From positions 17,298,001 to 17,362,000 of the forward strand of contig NC_135251.1 of the NCBI RefSeq assembly GCF_964204865.1: a DNA stretch of 64,000 bases, read 5' to 3'. The position numbers and the translations under genes were made by a program. The stretch is from Styela clava. Lineage: Eukaryota; Chordata; Ascidiacea; Stolidobranchia; Styelidae. Shown here piece by piece: positions 34,401 to 46,289 of this stretch. Under the pieces are notes generated by a model that saw only the letters and a list, made by a program, of their open reading frames with translations, had not been told where the DNA came from and did not search any database. Position 1 is the stretch's first letter; each line of letters starts with the position of its first letter.

Positions 34401-37400
34401 TATAATATAAATTAATGTCAAACATAAAATTCTCCAATCACCCAATTCATCATGTATTACATAATCTTTGAAGATAGCTGCATAAAGTAAAAGCACAATA
34501 CCTTTTCTGGTCATACCATCTCGGAAATTCTGGTAAGTTTGTCGTGGGTCTGTCGACGATGGGACCCCGTATTGTACGTTTTGTTGGATAACCAGGAGTT
34601 GTATCATTATATATGGTAGCAGCCAATTGGGACCAGGCATGTTGAAGATGTAAATTGTCAGAAGCGTACCTAAAAAGTTAGAAATGTCAAATTAAAGCAT
34701 CGAAAAAAATATTCATAATTGCAAAGTTTTTTATACCATCTTTTACATGCCTTTCATTCTGTACACAGAGTCATTTATATGTAAGAAGGTATCATATATT
34801 AAAGAACAGGAATCTGTCTGGTTCAGTACTGCCAGTTCAGCATTGCCGATCCTGGACGATGATTTGAACCAGAGATGCAATTATACCCTTGTTAAGGTTG
34901 AGCAAGGGATTACTAGCAATGCCACCACTCTTAAGTCCAACACTTTGAATTAGGGTAAACGAATAATATCAATCAGTTTGAATTTATTGTAACTTATGTT
35001 TGGATAGAAGAAGAGAACAGAAATAAGATATAATCCCATCTTGTTATTTATTTGGCTCATTCATCAGAATTTGTCAACATCTGGTCCAAATTGACAATGA
35101 CATTTTTATACCATTTTCAAGGTATTCCCTGGATGCAATCCACTTAAACAGCCTGTAACTACTTCTTCAAAAATATAATAGAATATAGCCTACCTTCGTA
35201 CAACAAATCGGTTCACCCAATCAGTAATATTTCTTGGAATTATAAAATATCCAACTTCCAACATTAGATCGTATATTATATAATTTTGATTTATTCCTTC
35301 TGGAGTTAAACCTGTTCCTATCATAGTTGAGTTCATAAAAGAAAGTGCTGCAGCAGGACCCTTTGAAGCAAAGATTGTCAGTAAATATTCGTAGTGGCCT
35401 AGCATTCAAAGCGTTAGAGTTAACCATGGTGGCATCGCAGTTATACTCAAGTTCAAATCCAATGCCCCCCACCTCACCGAATGCGTAATAAAGTGGGTGG
35501 GCAATACCGAACAGAACCGAAATTTTGATCCTTCCAAAAATTGTATATCCTTACATACCAATGGTTGATTGTACAGAGCCTTGTTTTTAATAAAAAGCGT
35601 AAATAAGTGTTGTATGCAAATCTTATGTTGTGCTTGCTATTTTGTGCATTTCCAAATAAGTTTGGCATTCTAGAATTGAGCTTTTACATTTTTAATTTCC
35701 TTTCTGACAAATATAACTATTTTCAAGAGGATGATATATGCCGTGGTTTGAACAGAGAAGTGACAAAACAGATCAATCCTATGGAAAAATACATGCTCTT
35801 ATCCAGTTACAATTCGATGTCGGATATTTCCCATACCCTCGGATAGATAGTAACGGTATTTGTTTCAAACGCATGAATGGACTTATTGACAAGGACAGTG
35901 GTTTCAATATTTGAATACATCCATTTGATTTAATTTTGATAGAAATATTCGAACATCCTTACTCACTCATAATAGTACATGTAGCAGTCAATAGTATAGT
36001 GGTGTATAAAATAGTGCATAGTAGTAGAGCATGTATATATTAGAAAGAAATCAGGATTTTCATTTTCCCACTTTTAATCACTGTAAATATCTCATTTACC
36101 TTATTTATGGTATCTATCTTTCCATAAAAACCAGTATTGCCGCCAAAATTATGTAGCATGCACCAGATAAATGGTTGACCATAATATGAATGTGTTGGTG
36201 CATATTCTGGTGATGATTCAGAAAATAGGTCAAGAACAATCATTTTGCCCTGAAAAAAAAAAACCAACAAGACAATATAGCTGGCGCAAATAATAACTGT
36301 TATAAAAGCTTTACCATCTAGCAAAACATGGCCATTCTCAGATGTATTTCTAACAATGCTGCTGAATAGGGAAACCACACGGAGAGCAGTTTAAAAACGA
36401 CTTCCGGTTGACAAAGTTATCACTCCGATTCCATCTCTTGAGTAAACCAAATTTTGATAATAAAAACTTTGGTTTAAGTGTTGATATTGTATTATTTCAA
36501 TTGTTAATTTTTGCCCACTGCCAACATAAGCAAGCCTTCTAACTGTATGTTGAGAATGCTCAGTTTCTCAGTTTCGGTCAGAAATTTTGAATTCAATTAC
36601 CACCATTAGGAGTATGTAGTACTGTAGAACTCCAATTACTATGACTTCAATACTTGACTCCCTACATCTAAAACGACTCTTATAGCAATAAAAACATTTC
36701 AAACTTCCACAATCCGGATTCTCGATGCTTGGCCCAAGTTTCTACCCTGGATCCCATGAACATATATGAAATACAGCTCAAAAGAATCTTAGAATGCTGA
36801 AAATACAAAAACGAACCAGAGGAACTCCAGTTAAAAGTGCTTTTTCTTGGTCAGGTTTCCAGAATGCAGTATTCCTGAATAACCATCCTTGCATTAACCT
36901 AAAATGGAATATGAAAAATCTTATTCATTTTTTTATTCGTTTCAAAAGGAAGCTGATCAGTTACGGCTTGATACCAAATCTTTCAAATATTAGATTAAAA
37001 AATTAAAATATTACCAAATAGCGTCTTTATCTGTAGCCTTCATTGCATTGAACACAGCAGCAGATGTTTCAGATAGATAAGTTGTATCACTAGACCTTGG
37101 TGTCATTTCATTAAACATATCAGCATTATATATATGATTTGTGCCATTATATTCTTTTATTTGCTCCTCAATAAACATTTTCCCGATTTTCCTTTAAAAA
37201 TTAACAAAAATCTGATTTGAATATGTTCGCTTTTATGTTATTTATATTATGTGATTCATACTATTGTATTTATATACAAAAGAGCAAATGATCTAATACA
37301 GGGGTGTGCAACCTGCGGTCCACAGGCCAAATGCTGCCCACAAGGAAAAACTGTGCGGCCCGCAGAGAAGTGTCAATTTTGAATGGTATGTGGCCCGGCC

Positions 37401-40400
37401 CGGGAAACAAGTTTTTAATTTAGGTAAATCTGATATGTGTGCGAGTAATTCCAATCCCTTTGCGTTGCAAAGCCTGTAGTTGAATCCAATTTATTATCTA
37501 TGGCGTTACATTGCACTAACAGCTAGTTTGTGCAAAGCGAACAATGAATGTAATAAGACCAATACTATAAATTTTCTGGTCCTCCTGTATCACAGGTTGC
37601 ACAACCCTGATCTAATATATGGGCATGAACATGAAGGTGGCGCATCGGTACAAGTATTGAGAGAACCGAGTTTGTCGAGATTGGTGGGCGAGCAATCTGA
37701 AAATGGTCGAGCAATACGAAAAAAAACATTGTTCGTTGTTCGATTTAATTAAAATGAAACTGCAATATTTTTTAGGATATATTGAGTAGCATATGAGAAT
37801 ACAACATTAGTTGCACAGAAAAGAGTTCAGAGTAGAAGCATGAAAACATTGAATTTAATAAAAAATATATGGTTTTGAAACTCACTTTGTTACTATTTGA
37901 AATTAGGTGTTTTGGAGCTATTTGCTATGTTTCGTCATTATTATTTGTTAGAATTTGATTCATTTTATTGGTATAAATATTACAAATTATGCCAGTATAT
38001 GAACTGTTACAATTGCAGCAGACAATACAAGAAAATCACTCACAGAAATAAAGGATCTGTAGGTTCCAGCAAGTAAGTACATGAGTATGTGCAGTTAAAA
38101 TGTGACCAGGATGACAGTCTTGTAGCATTAACCTTGTAAAATAAAAAAAATTGAAATTTCAGGCGGATTGTATCGTGAAGATGAAACTTGCTAATTGAAT
38201 CAAGACTTGTTCAGAGCTTAAGGCGTGAAAAGCATTGTATAACGAAATTTTTTGGGTTTTTCAAAAAAATTCCCTCTTTACCACGAAGATATTACCATAG
38301 AATATTATATAAAAAAAAATTGGCATTGCTTAACCCAAATCAGAATTTTTTCACAGGACGTTAAACCCAAGATTTTTAGCGATGCCAGCACTTTAAGCAA
38401 TAGGTCATTGAACCCACAAGCACTAGATATGCCGACAAAAGGTTCAATTACTAAATTGCAGACATATCAATAATAACAAAGCATTCAGAAAAAGCCTTTA
38501 ATACACTACCTTATACAGCTTAGTGATTGCTTCAGGAATATGGCCAGCAAATCCTGGTAGAACAGGAATAATACCAATAGATCTCATTCTTGTAAGAATT
38601 TTATGCTGCAATGCCAACTGGTTCTCAATCCAAGATGTTGGCAAGGGGCCTCCCCATCCATCAACATTGCCCATCCTTCCCCTGGAAGTTTCATAATACA
38701 AAAAATGACCAACACTCGAACAACACTTGACATCATGGCAAAACAAAATTTCAATCAAGAAACATGGACTACTAGCTCAGGGATGGCGAACCACTGAGCC
38801 GTGGGTCACCAAGTGACCCACCGCGTTTTATTCGTGACGCGCCAAGGCACGAATAAAATAAAATGCTAACATATTAATGATAAAAATTAATAAAACCGGC
38901 TTTAAATTAATCTACCAATAACTAAGCTATTATATTGTACCGTCGTCTGTCATTGATATTTGAATTGTTAATTTATCGTTCTCGGCCGGTATGGTAATTT
39001 TTAAAACCCCTAATCTTGGACGTATGTATGCACAGCTGTGTACCGTTATCCAGCTATTGGCTCTGACATAGTTTATGACATAACAATGCATTTGATCTGT
39101 TCATTTCTCGCAACGTCTTGTCTCTTTCGGAAGTGCATTTGCCGACTGTTTAGGGGTTTATACGAGAACTAGATGCTACCGTACTTTGCATTTTATTAGT
39201 TTCTCACATACAATGCCGTTGGGAAAACAAAATCTTTGAGACTTGAAATAAAAACCTAGAAATTAGAAAGGGGCAGTGTGAGAGTGCCTTAATGTGGTTG
39301 AAAGCTGATCGAAAAATATCACTACCAGAGTGGAATTCTTTCCAAACTCTTTGCAACCGCAAAAAAATTTACCGCATCATCCTAGACTTTTTTTTGTAAT
39401 TCATTAATTAATTGTTTTCGTACTCTTAATTTCATAAAATCGGGTGCCATGAAAAGTCCCTGATAGAAATGCTGCATAAGTAAAGCCCAAAACTACACCA
39501 ACACCAACAGAAGCTTATAAGATTTGTTTCAGTTCCTTATAGATACAAACAAATTAAATATCTGTGACCCACTCTCTTCTGTTCCGCGATAAAAATATAA
39601 TTATTGACCCATTCATTGAAAAAGGTTCGCCATCTCTGGACTAGCTTATAACAGTATATTGTGTCAGAATAAGTTGAAAAATATTTTACATTTACCATAT
39701 TAACCTAATCCTCCCGGTCTGACGCATGCGCGACGTTTCAGACGTTTTGCAATGCTGTGTGTATACCATGAGGTCTGGAATGTTTGTTATGGTCTTGCTT
39801 GAAAGGAAATCTTATTCCCCACACAACGATATGAGAATGAACCTTATATGACATTTAGAAGTGATAAAATTTCGCTTACATATCACACGTGTACTTCCCG
39901 CTGCGATATAAAAACGTCGCACAACAAGAAAATGATTCCATAAACCTTGGCGTTGCGCGCTAACCAATAACAAAAGCTAGTTTGATAAGGTCTTATTTTG
40001 AAGGTCATTTTATATGCTACATAAGAGAGTGGACATCTCACAACGTCAGGAAGTTATAAAAATATCGAGTCGTTTGATCGCAGCTGCCTCACCGAAAAAA
40101 AAGTTAGGCGTTTTATCTCGCAAATTCTCCTTGTCTGACGATTATAAGCTTTTATGATTCATAATAAATGTTTTATTAAACAACCGATCGATCTATCGAT
40201 GTGGTGACTTCTCAAACGGAAAATTTCCAAAACGATTGAACGACGCGCGCTATGGAAAAGCGTTTAGTATCATATGAAAGAGAAATCCAATGTGCAGTCA
40301 ACTGTATAGTCACATTTCAGCTTTACAATAGCTATAGACGTCCAACAGCTGATAGAATGAGAGAGTGTAAATATTTTTGTTATTTTTTGACGTTACGAGA

Positions 40401-43400
40401 GACCTCTTGAAAGAGGTGTTTTAGTTTACGGTCCTCCAGTGACATCTAGCGTATAGTACTCTAAAATACCTTTCCAATGGTATATAATTATTGTATATTG
40501 GGTAAATTTTGGAGGTCGTATGACATTAATAAAAATGGGTATTCAAAATTGGGCTCGATTGGGCGTCTAAAACAGGTTAATAATATACGCTGTTTGTTTA
40601 CAATATAAAGCCACTAATATAGTCGAAAGATTACTGATATAGAAGCACAAATGAGTTACATGCTATAGACAGAAATAGGTTCATTTCAAAATGGGTTTAC
40701 ACAGTCAAGAACGGGCATATATATATAATTAAATAGTACTCTTGCAAATGCAATAGTCTACCATCTTTCATGTTGCAACTTACCATGCAAGGAAAGCAGG
40801 ACCAGCAAAATGGTTTGCCAGATCTTGATCCGTGCAACCAAATTGTTTATAAACTCGTCTCCATATTGCTTCTTGTCCAGTAAATGCCAAAGGAAGATTC
40901 ACGCCGTTTAAAGCCATCCAATCTATTTCTCTCTCCCATCTATAGCCACAAAATTGAACAAAAAGGAAGTTATAATAATATCATATCCCGCAACTGAGAC
41001 ATCCATCCATACATTTGACATACAACAAGAATATTATCTTCAGGAAGCTTGATGTGAAATTAAAAAAAAATATATTTCAAACCTTGTCCAATTCCACCAT
41101 ACAGAAGAGTAACTGACGGTGCATACATTCTGATAATATCTATATTTTACTCCAGCATTTAACTCCAATTTTCCTGATTTTAAAGATGGCAGTGGATCAG
41201 GAAGATCAAATAAATTATCTTCGGCCCATGTTATTGACTTGCTGAAAGATAAAATAAGAGATAACCAAAGTTTGTTGAAGAAACGGGGACTTTATGTTGG
41301 CTAAAAAAATTGTTGCAATTATAGCAGAATCAGAGTCAATGTCACAGATTATAATTACCCCCCAAATTACTGTGGGGTTGAAGAAAATTTACACTCAATT
41401 TTTACATCGAACTCATAGGCATTAAACTACCGTAAACCTTTAAACCTTATTCGGTAAAAATTTTACCTATGACTCAGACTACAATATCAATGAATAACCG
41501 CCCAACTCTTAACTCTGCTTTTTTATATACAATGTATTCATGCACCTTTCACTTTATACAAGGCTCCGTACAAGCAGCCACTGATAAGTAAAGACCGTAC
41601 TTTTGGAAGGACAGCAGTCCAGGATCCTTCTCGTTTGGCACTGCCTACCTGATTTATTACACCCTGGGTGAGGTGGTAGGCATGGAATATTTTACCCTAT
41701 TATAAGGCTTTAACCACTAGACCAGTGGTCGGCAACCGTTTTCAAGTGACGGACCGGTAAAGCCTGACCGGTATGTTAGTCGTTGAACGGACTAAGCCCA
41801 TGAAATAAATTATACGCATTAGGAAATTTATGTTGACAATATACTAAAGCACGAAAGTGATGCTATTTAATGCAATATCTGTATTTGTTTGCTGGCAATT
41901 AACTGTTCCCATATTCGAGATATTGTCGACATTGACACACGTAACGTGTTCTTACATCTAGCCTATTTCGATATTTCGTTTTTGTAGTTATCAATATTGA
42001 AAACCAGGCCTCAAATTATTAAGATTTCGGGAAAGGTAACAATGCCTGTAAACCTTCTGACTCTGGTCTGGGTATTAATTTACGGTATGTTTATGATTAT
42101 CCGGATCTGAAGTATAGAATTAGCACTGGCTAGGCATGACCTGTTAGCTAAGAGCCAGTAGTGGAGTAGTCACGTTCTTAGCGAGAATTATTTTGTTGGA
42201 GATATCTTATACGGACTGATGAGATACATGTTTATACGGGCGTAGTGAAACAATTGACCCAGCATTATTGCTACATACTGACATGGCAATTGTTTGTGAA
42301 GTCAGACATGCTGCACAAATGCGCCGTGTTTGTCTGGTTTGCTGTTGGGAGCTGTTTTTAGTCGCAGGGTTTGTGGTTAGATTGTAGAGGTTTTATTACG
42401 GCCTTGTCCGTTTTTGTGTCACCTTTCTGCGGACCGGCCGTAACCTTTCCGCGGACCGGCGATGGGCCGCGGCCCGGTGGTTGCCGACCACTGCACTAGA
42501 CCACCCAATCACAATACTTCTTTACTGAAAGACCTCTAAATCATATGGGTGATGAAATCCCTAATAATAATATAAAATATTTAATATTGCTTCATGCAGT
42601 TAAAGACAAAATTTAAGTACTTGCAATAATATTTAAGATAATGGTTGAATCCAAAAGCAACAGCAACTCCACTTGTTCCAGATATCTTAATTTTACCAAC
42701 ACTAGGATTAGTGATCTGAGAATAAAAATGTATTGAATTTGAATAATGTAAGTGGATATGAGTCATGACCAAGATAAATCTTTATTAAAAAAAAACAGGG
42801 TTTGGTTCCTCAATTGATAAATAATAATTGCTCCTAGTTTATCAATTCAGGTTGGGTACAAGATGAGCTAATCAGGCCAATTTAGGAAGGCTCAATCATA
42901 TGGCACACCACTGCCTATGGTCCATGTCAAATATCGTTTATCCAGTTTGGCAAACAAAGGAGGCATACCAGGGGTTAGGTGAACCACCGATAATAGCGAG
43001 GATTTCTACAATCCTCTGCCACTTCATCATTCCCCCACATAATTCTAGCTTGCTGCTGGGTATTCAGAGGTGCAATGCAAGTGCATAACACTTGGCCTGA
43101 TGCTCCCATGCCGAGTCACTCACATTGAGAGCAAAATAAAATAATCCCATCCAAAAGGATGTAGAAATATACAAAAAGATAAACAACATATCTCTGTAAC
43201 AAGCATACTCACTATAACAATGTCATTTCCTGAACTTGTTGTTAAATTGACATCAACTTGAAAATCTTTGCTCCTATCTCCAATAATCCTTTTCAGTAAT
43301 TCTTGCACAGCAGTTGTTTGTTCTCCAACAGTTGTATAACTCTTGACATTATGAAGATGCACCAGAGGATCTAGCAATTTCACATCATTGCCAAATGTGG

Positions 43401-43449
43401 TGCTGATTAAAATACTTATCAACACTAGATTAACATACATAGTTTGCAT
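31439..43449 (-). CDS. NAGLU: Alpha-N-acetylglucosaminidase (lysosomal, GH89), 16 exons
   Basis: Exons in order: 43449-43213, 42715-42621, 41241-41083, 40939-40784, 38681-38510, 38132-38044, 37191-37015, 36898-36817, 36249-36100, 35360-35194, 34669-34502, 33958-33820, 33468-33316, 32677-32562, 32011-31863, 31515-31439. All are GT...AG with matching phases, giving 761 residues against 743 in human. The enzyme removes terminal N-acetylglucosamine from heparan sulfate in the lysosome; human loss causes Sanfilippo syndrome type B. Residues 1-22 form a hydrophobic signal peptide. Landmarks are [43 protein letters not shown] with candidate catalytic Glu331, [14 protein letters not shown], and T-P-E-G with candidate catalytic Glu460. 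These align with human Glu316 and Glu446. Three hAT-like elements sit in its introns without touching exons. Confidence 0.97.
31620..31830 (+). repeat. Dispersed repeat with GTGTGTACCAG terminus, copy 2 (NAGLU intron 15)
   Basis: Second copy of the family seen at 3884-4112 (inverted) and 61851-62066. The left end reads ACTCCCGTAGTGTGTGTACC and the right end GTACATACACTTCTGGAGC, imperfect inverted repeats of each other. Confidence 0.75.
34050..34340. repeat. AT-rich dispersed repeat in NAGLU intron 11
   Basis: Diverged relative of 11490-12140, sharing CAAGCTGTTTTGAGGAAAT, ATCGAAATACTT, TTACAAAGCA-like and TTCTTTGTAATATTTTC blocks in the same order. Confidence 0.45.
37299..37609. mobile_element. 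hAT-like MITE in NAGLU intron 6
   Basis: Begins CAGGGGTGTGCAACCTG and ends CAGGTTGCACAACCCTG. The inverted ends are bracketed by an exact 8-bp duplication ATCTAATA (37291-37298 and 37610-37617). At 311 bp it is non-coding. The inside of the left end is rich in GGCCCGC-type sequence, a common trait of hAT tips. Confidence 0.93.
38778..39638. mobile_element. hAT-like non-autonomous element in NAGLU intron 4
   Basis: Begins CAGGGATGGCGAACC and ends GGTTCGCCATCTCTG. The flanks are TACTAGCT and GACTAGCT, a 7-of-8 match to a target duplication. At 861 bp with no transposase frame, it accounts for part of the largest NAGLU intron (38,682-40,783). Confidence 0.9.
39639..40783. other. Remainder of NAGLU intron 4
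   Basis: Ordinary AT-rich intronic sequence between the hAT-like element and exon 4. No additional exon is needed to complete the NAGLU frame, and no second gene is seen. Confidence 0.4.
41723..42493. mobile_element. hAT-like non-autonomous element in NAGLU intron 2
   Basis: The ends CAGTGGTCGGCAACC and GGTTGCCGACCACTG are perfect inverted repeats, flanked by an exact 8-bp duplication CACTAGAC (41715-41722 and 42494-42501). It is 771 bp long with no transposase. The element at 48752-49222 has the same CAGTGGTCGGCAA start and is probably a relative. Confidence 0.95.
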
Positions 43450-43468
43450 TATCAATTAAAACATATCT
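43450..43468 (-). promoter_or_regulatory. Splice acceptor just before the NAGLU start codon
   Basis: A pyrimidine-rich tract and TTTTTTAG end at 43467, leaving only 17 nt before the ATG at 43449. This could be the 3' end of a 5'-UTR intron or, if the species uses spliced-leader trans-splicing, the leader acceptor site. The sequence alone cannot decide between these. Confidence 0.4.
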
Positions 43469-44381
43469 AAAAAATTGAAGAAAAACAAACAGAAATGATC
43501 ATGATTTAATAATAAAAGACTTACAATTATATTGACTGGGTGCGCCTGCATCCAATATCTGTGTTCAATATAGTTAAGGAGTACAAGTAAGATAATGCTT
43601 GCTATACTCAGATGGCCAAAACTATAAAACACATATGCATCCTGAAATACTATTTTTGAATATGAAATATTGAATACATTTTGAATTGGTTCACGTTCAA
43701 CAGTGAAATTTGTGTTGTAAGAGATTGAAGATTAAACCTAAATTTGGCAATGCAAAATGTTTAAGATGGACATTGATTTGACGAATAATCTTTTTTCAAT
43801 TTAGAATGCAAATTTAAATTTTTTTGTTTGATCACCAGATGTCAAAAGCTTAAAATAGAAAATTTTCAAATGAAAATATCTAGTTGGAATGTGTTTAAAT
43901 AGTAGATTTATTCAGGACAAATTAGCAGGATTGATTTTGGTGTTCCAAGTTCCAGACTTATTTCAGAGGATTCGACATACCCTTTGAAAAATAATCACCA
44001 TTTGTAAATAAGGCAAGTTCATAATACTTGCAGAATGTCTAAAATATGATTGAATGTGATGAAGCCCATTATCAAATATTCTTCAGTGAATTAGAAGTCA
44101 TAGAGGAAAAGTGTATTTTTGTCCAACTTGAAGAAATAAATTAGGTAATCAAATAAAATTACAGGTTTATAACTCTTGACAAAATTTTTATTTATCTTAT
44201 TAAAGCAAAACACATTATATCAAAATTGAAATATTCCAAGTGATTTTGAAACTGGATGTGGAGATAGAAAAATATGCTTTCTAACTGATAAAAAAACGAA
44301 CACTGTTTGTAAAGGATATTGATTGTCGTGAAGTTGATTAGGCAGATAACATAATCCAAGCACTTTTCAGTTGTAACTCTG
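43469..44381. other. Intergenic space between NAGLU and the ZRSR2-like gene
   Basis: About 900 bp of AT-rich sequence. A minus-strand AATAAA at 44187-44192 lies about 190 nt past the ZRSR2-like stop and is a likely poly(A) signal. The rest holds no recognisable feature. Confidence 0.45.
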
Positions 44382-44387
44382 TTTATT
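44382..44387 (-). promoter_or_regulatory. AATAAA overlapping the ZRSR2-like stop codon
   Basis: The hexamer AATAAA on the minus strand includes the TAA stop at 44383-44385. If used, cleavage would occur just past the stop. A second AATAAA at 44187-44192 is the more conventional choice. Confidence 0.35.
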
Positions 44388-46149
44388 CATCATCAGAGTC
44401 TTTGTGCTTTTTCTTTTTCTTTTTCTTTGATTTCTTCTTTTTATTTTTAGCCTTTTTATGTTTTGATTTTGATTTCTTGATCTTGTTATCAGGTGATTTG
44501 TGAGAATCGTTATGGTTTTGAATATCAATTACAGAAGATTTTGCATTATAATCATTGACATTATTTTTATCAGGTGACCTTGTGTTTCTATTATGATAAT
44601 CTCTCCGTCTTGAAGATGAACGCTTTTTATAATCTTTCCTCACTGGTGATGATTCACGTTGCCGATGATGATGTTTGGTTGAAGGATATCTATCATCATT
44701 AGAATCCTTGGAATATTTTCTTTTTCTACGCTTTGCTTCCTTGTCTGATTCAGAAGAATATGACCGAGATCGACTTCTACTGTAAAAATGTCTCCTTGTT
44801 CCTTTATCATGAGAATGACTTCGTTTCCTGCTCTTACCATACGGTATATAAGTACGATTGTGATTGTTATTATACTTTGAAAGCCTATTTCTATGTGAAA
44901 ATTTTTTTTCACCAATTTTGAACACATGTAAGAAGTTGCATTGCCCCCCACGTTGACATGAACCCCTTCTCTGATGAATTCCACATATGGCACTTGACCA
45001 TGATAAAATTGACACAAATCTACAGAATATTTGTTTTCCATTATAAAATCTTCCAAACATTTTATCAAAACAGTTTTTTGCAATGTTTTCATTTTCATAT
45101 TGCACGTAAACATTACCACAAATATGCTTACTTCGATTGCTACAAACAAGCAATTGCAATACTTTACCAACTTGATCACATTCGGGTTTGATATCTTCGT
45201 AAAAATCAATAAATTCTTCCTGCAAATCTTGTTCAGAATATTCAAGCATGATGTCACCTGCATCATGTCGAACTCGGTTTCTTTCTTCCATATCAAAAGC
45301 GAAAGTTTGAAACATATTTGGGAACAGTAATGTGTCGGAGATGTCAATATCAGGATGCTTACGGCTGCATCTATCTCCAAAGCGGCATACACCAACTTTT
45401 AAAAAGAAATTACAAATAGGACGATTGTCATCTATTGGTTTTATCTCTTCCAACAACGACTTTTCAGGTTCTATTATGGCTGGTGCTTTAACATCATCAG
45501 GAGCCATGGGATTCTGCCATTTTTCTACCTCATCATCTAAAAGAGATAAAAGATCATTAATTTCATTCTTTTCATTTTCCGGCCGTTCCAATTCTTTTCC
45601 ATTAACTATTTTCTCAGGTTGTTCCGATACGTTTGAAACATTATCAGAACATTGCTCTTCCTCCCGAGAAGTGTTCGATTCGGACAATTGCATTGAAACC
45701 GTAATTTTTATGTCACATACTTTGGGAGTTTTCACTCCTTCTGATAATACGCCAATATTTTCTACTATGGAATCGGTATTCTGTATCAGAGGCTGTGATG
45801 TGGTATTGAGTAATATTCCCTTTAGCTTATTTGGATCTGGTATATTGTCTGAAACACCCTGCCGCAGATGACAAATAATTGAATGATTTGTCAGTGGACC
45901 ATCTGGCATATCATTACTGCTAGGAATATCTTCAATTTCTTCCAATTCATTTGAAGACGTTTTTTCACATATTTTTCTGTTTAAATATGCAAGAAATCTT
46001 TTTCTTCGTCTCTTTTCTTTTTTCCATAATTTGCGACGCTGTTTATGATTATGAACAATACTGCACAAGCTTTGATAATTCAAATTTTTCAGCTCAGTTG
46101 CTTTCACTGTAATGTGATCCAACAGGGATAGTTTTTCAATCTCCTTCAT
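44383..46149 (-). CDS. ZRSR2: U2AF35-related splicing factor (ZRSR2/URP type), intronless
   Basis: A single open frame of 588 residues. An in-frame stop lies 27 nt upstream of the ATG with no AG in between, so the start is well defined. A lysine/arginine-rich segment (about 36-62) precedes an acidic linker. C246, C255, C261 and H265 form a CX8CX5CX3H zinc finger. An RRM-like U2AF-homology domain follows (about 275-385), with G-N-V-Y-V-Q-Y as its RNP1-like strand. A second identical-type finger uses C389, C398, C404 and H408. The tail (420-588) is arginine/serine- then lysine-rich. W-Q-N-P before finger 1 matches the ZRSR2 family more than U2AF1. Such proteins recognise the 3' splice site AG, mainly for minor (U12) introns in vertebrates. 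The lack of introns contrasts with its intron-rich neighbours and may indicate retroposition. Confidence 0.92.
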   Translation of the reverse strand: MKEIEKLSLLDHITVKATELKNLNYQSLCSIVHNHKQRRKLWKKEKRRRKRFLAYLNRKICEKTSSNELEEIEDIPSSNDMPDGPLTNHSIICHLRQGVSDNIPDPNKLKGILLNTTSQPLIQNTDSIVENIGVLSEGVKTPKVCDIKITVSMQLSESNTSREEEQCSDNVSNVSEQPEKIVNGKELERPENEKNEINDLLSLLDDEVEKWQNPMAPDDVKAPAIIEPEKSLLEEIKPIDDNRPICNFFLKVGVCRFGDRCSRKHPDIDISDTLLFPNMFQTFAFDMEERNRVRHDAGDIMLEYSEQDLQEEFIDFYEDIKPECDQVGKVLQLLVCSNRSKHICGNVYVQYENENIAKNCFDKMFGRFYNGKQIFCRFVSILSWSSAICGIHQRRGSCQRGGQCNFLHVFKIGEKKFSHRNRLSKYNNNHNRTYIPYGKSRKRSHSHDKGTRRHFYSRSRSRSYSSESDKEAKRRKRKYSKDSNDDRYPSTKHHHRQRESSPVRKDYKKRSSSRRRDYHNRNTRSPDKNNVNDYNAKSSVIDIQNHNDSHKSPDNKIKKSKSKHKKAKNKKKKSKKKKKKKHKDSDDE

Positions 46150-46217
46150 GACGAATTTGAAGTCATTGACATATTACAATATGGGCATATTCTAATACAT
46201 GAATAAATGTAAGTCCT

Positions 46218-46235
46218 GAAGTCTGTGAAAGCAGC
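46218..46235 (-). promoter_or_regulatory. Possible splice acceptor upstream of the ZRSR2-like ATG
   Basis: TTTGCTGCTTTCACAG on the minus strand ends about 80 nt before the start codon. It would suit a 5'-UTR intron or a trans-splice leader acceptor. This rests on the motif only. Confidence 0.25.
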
Positions 46236-46289
46236 AAACACTTACAAAACATCCGTATACTGATATATGCAATTTTACATAGGTGATTG

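Noticed and set aside
12727..43449. U12-type (minor) introns, considered because a ZRSR2-like gene is present
   Set aside because: None of the 24 donors in WDR20 and NAGLU has the ATATCCTT or GTATCCTT consensus; all look like U2-type sites.
44640..45395. 251-codon frame on the minus strand
   Set aside because: It is an alternative frame within the ZRSR2-like gene. The other frame carries both zinc fingers and the U2AF-homology domain.
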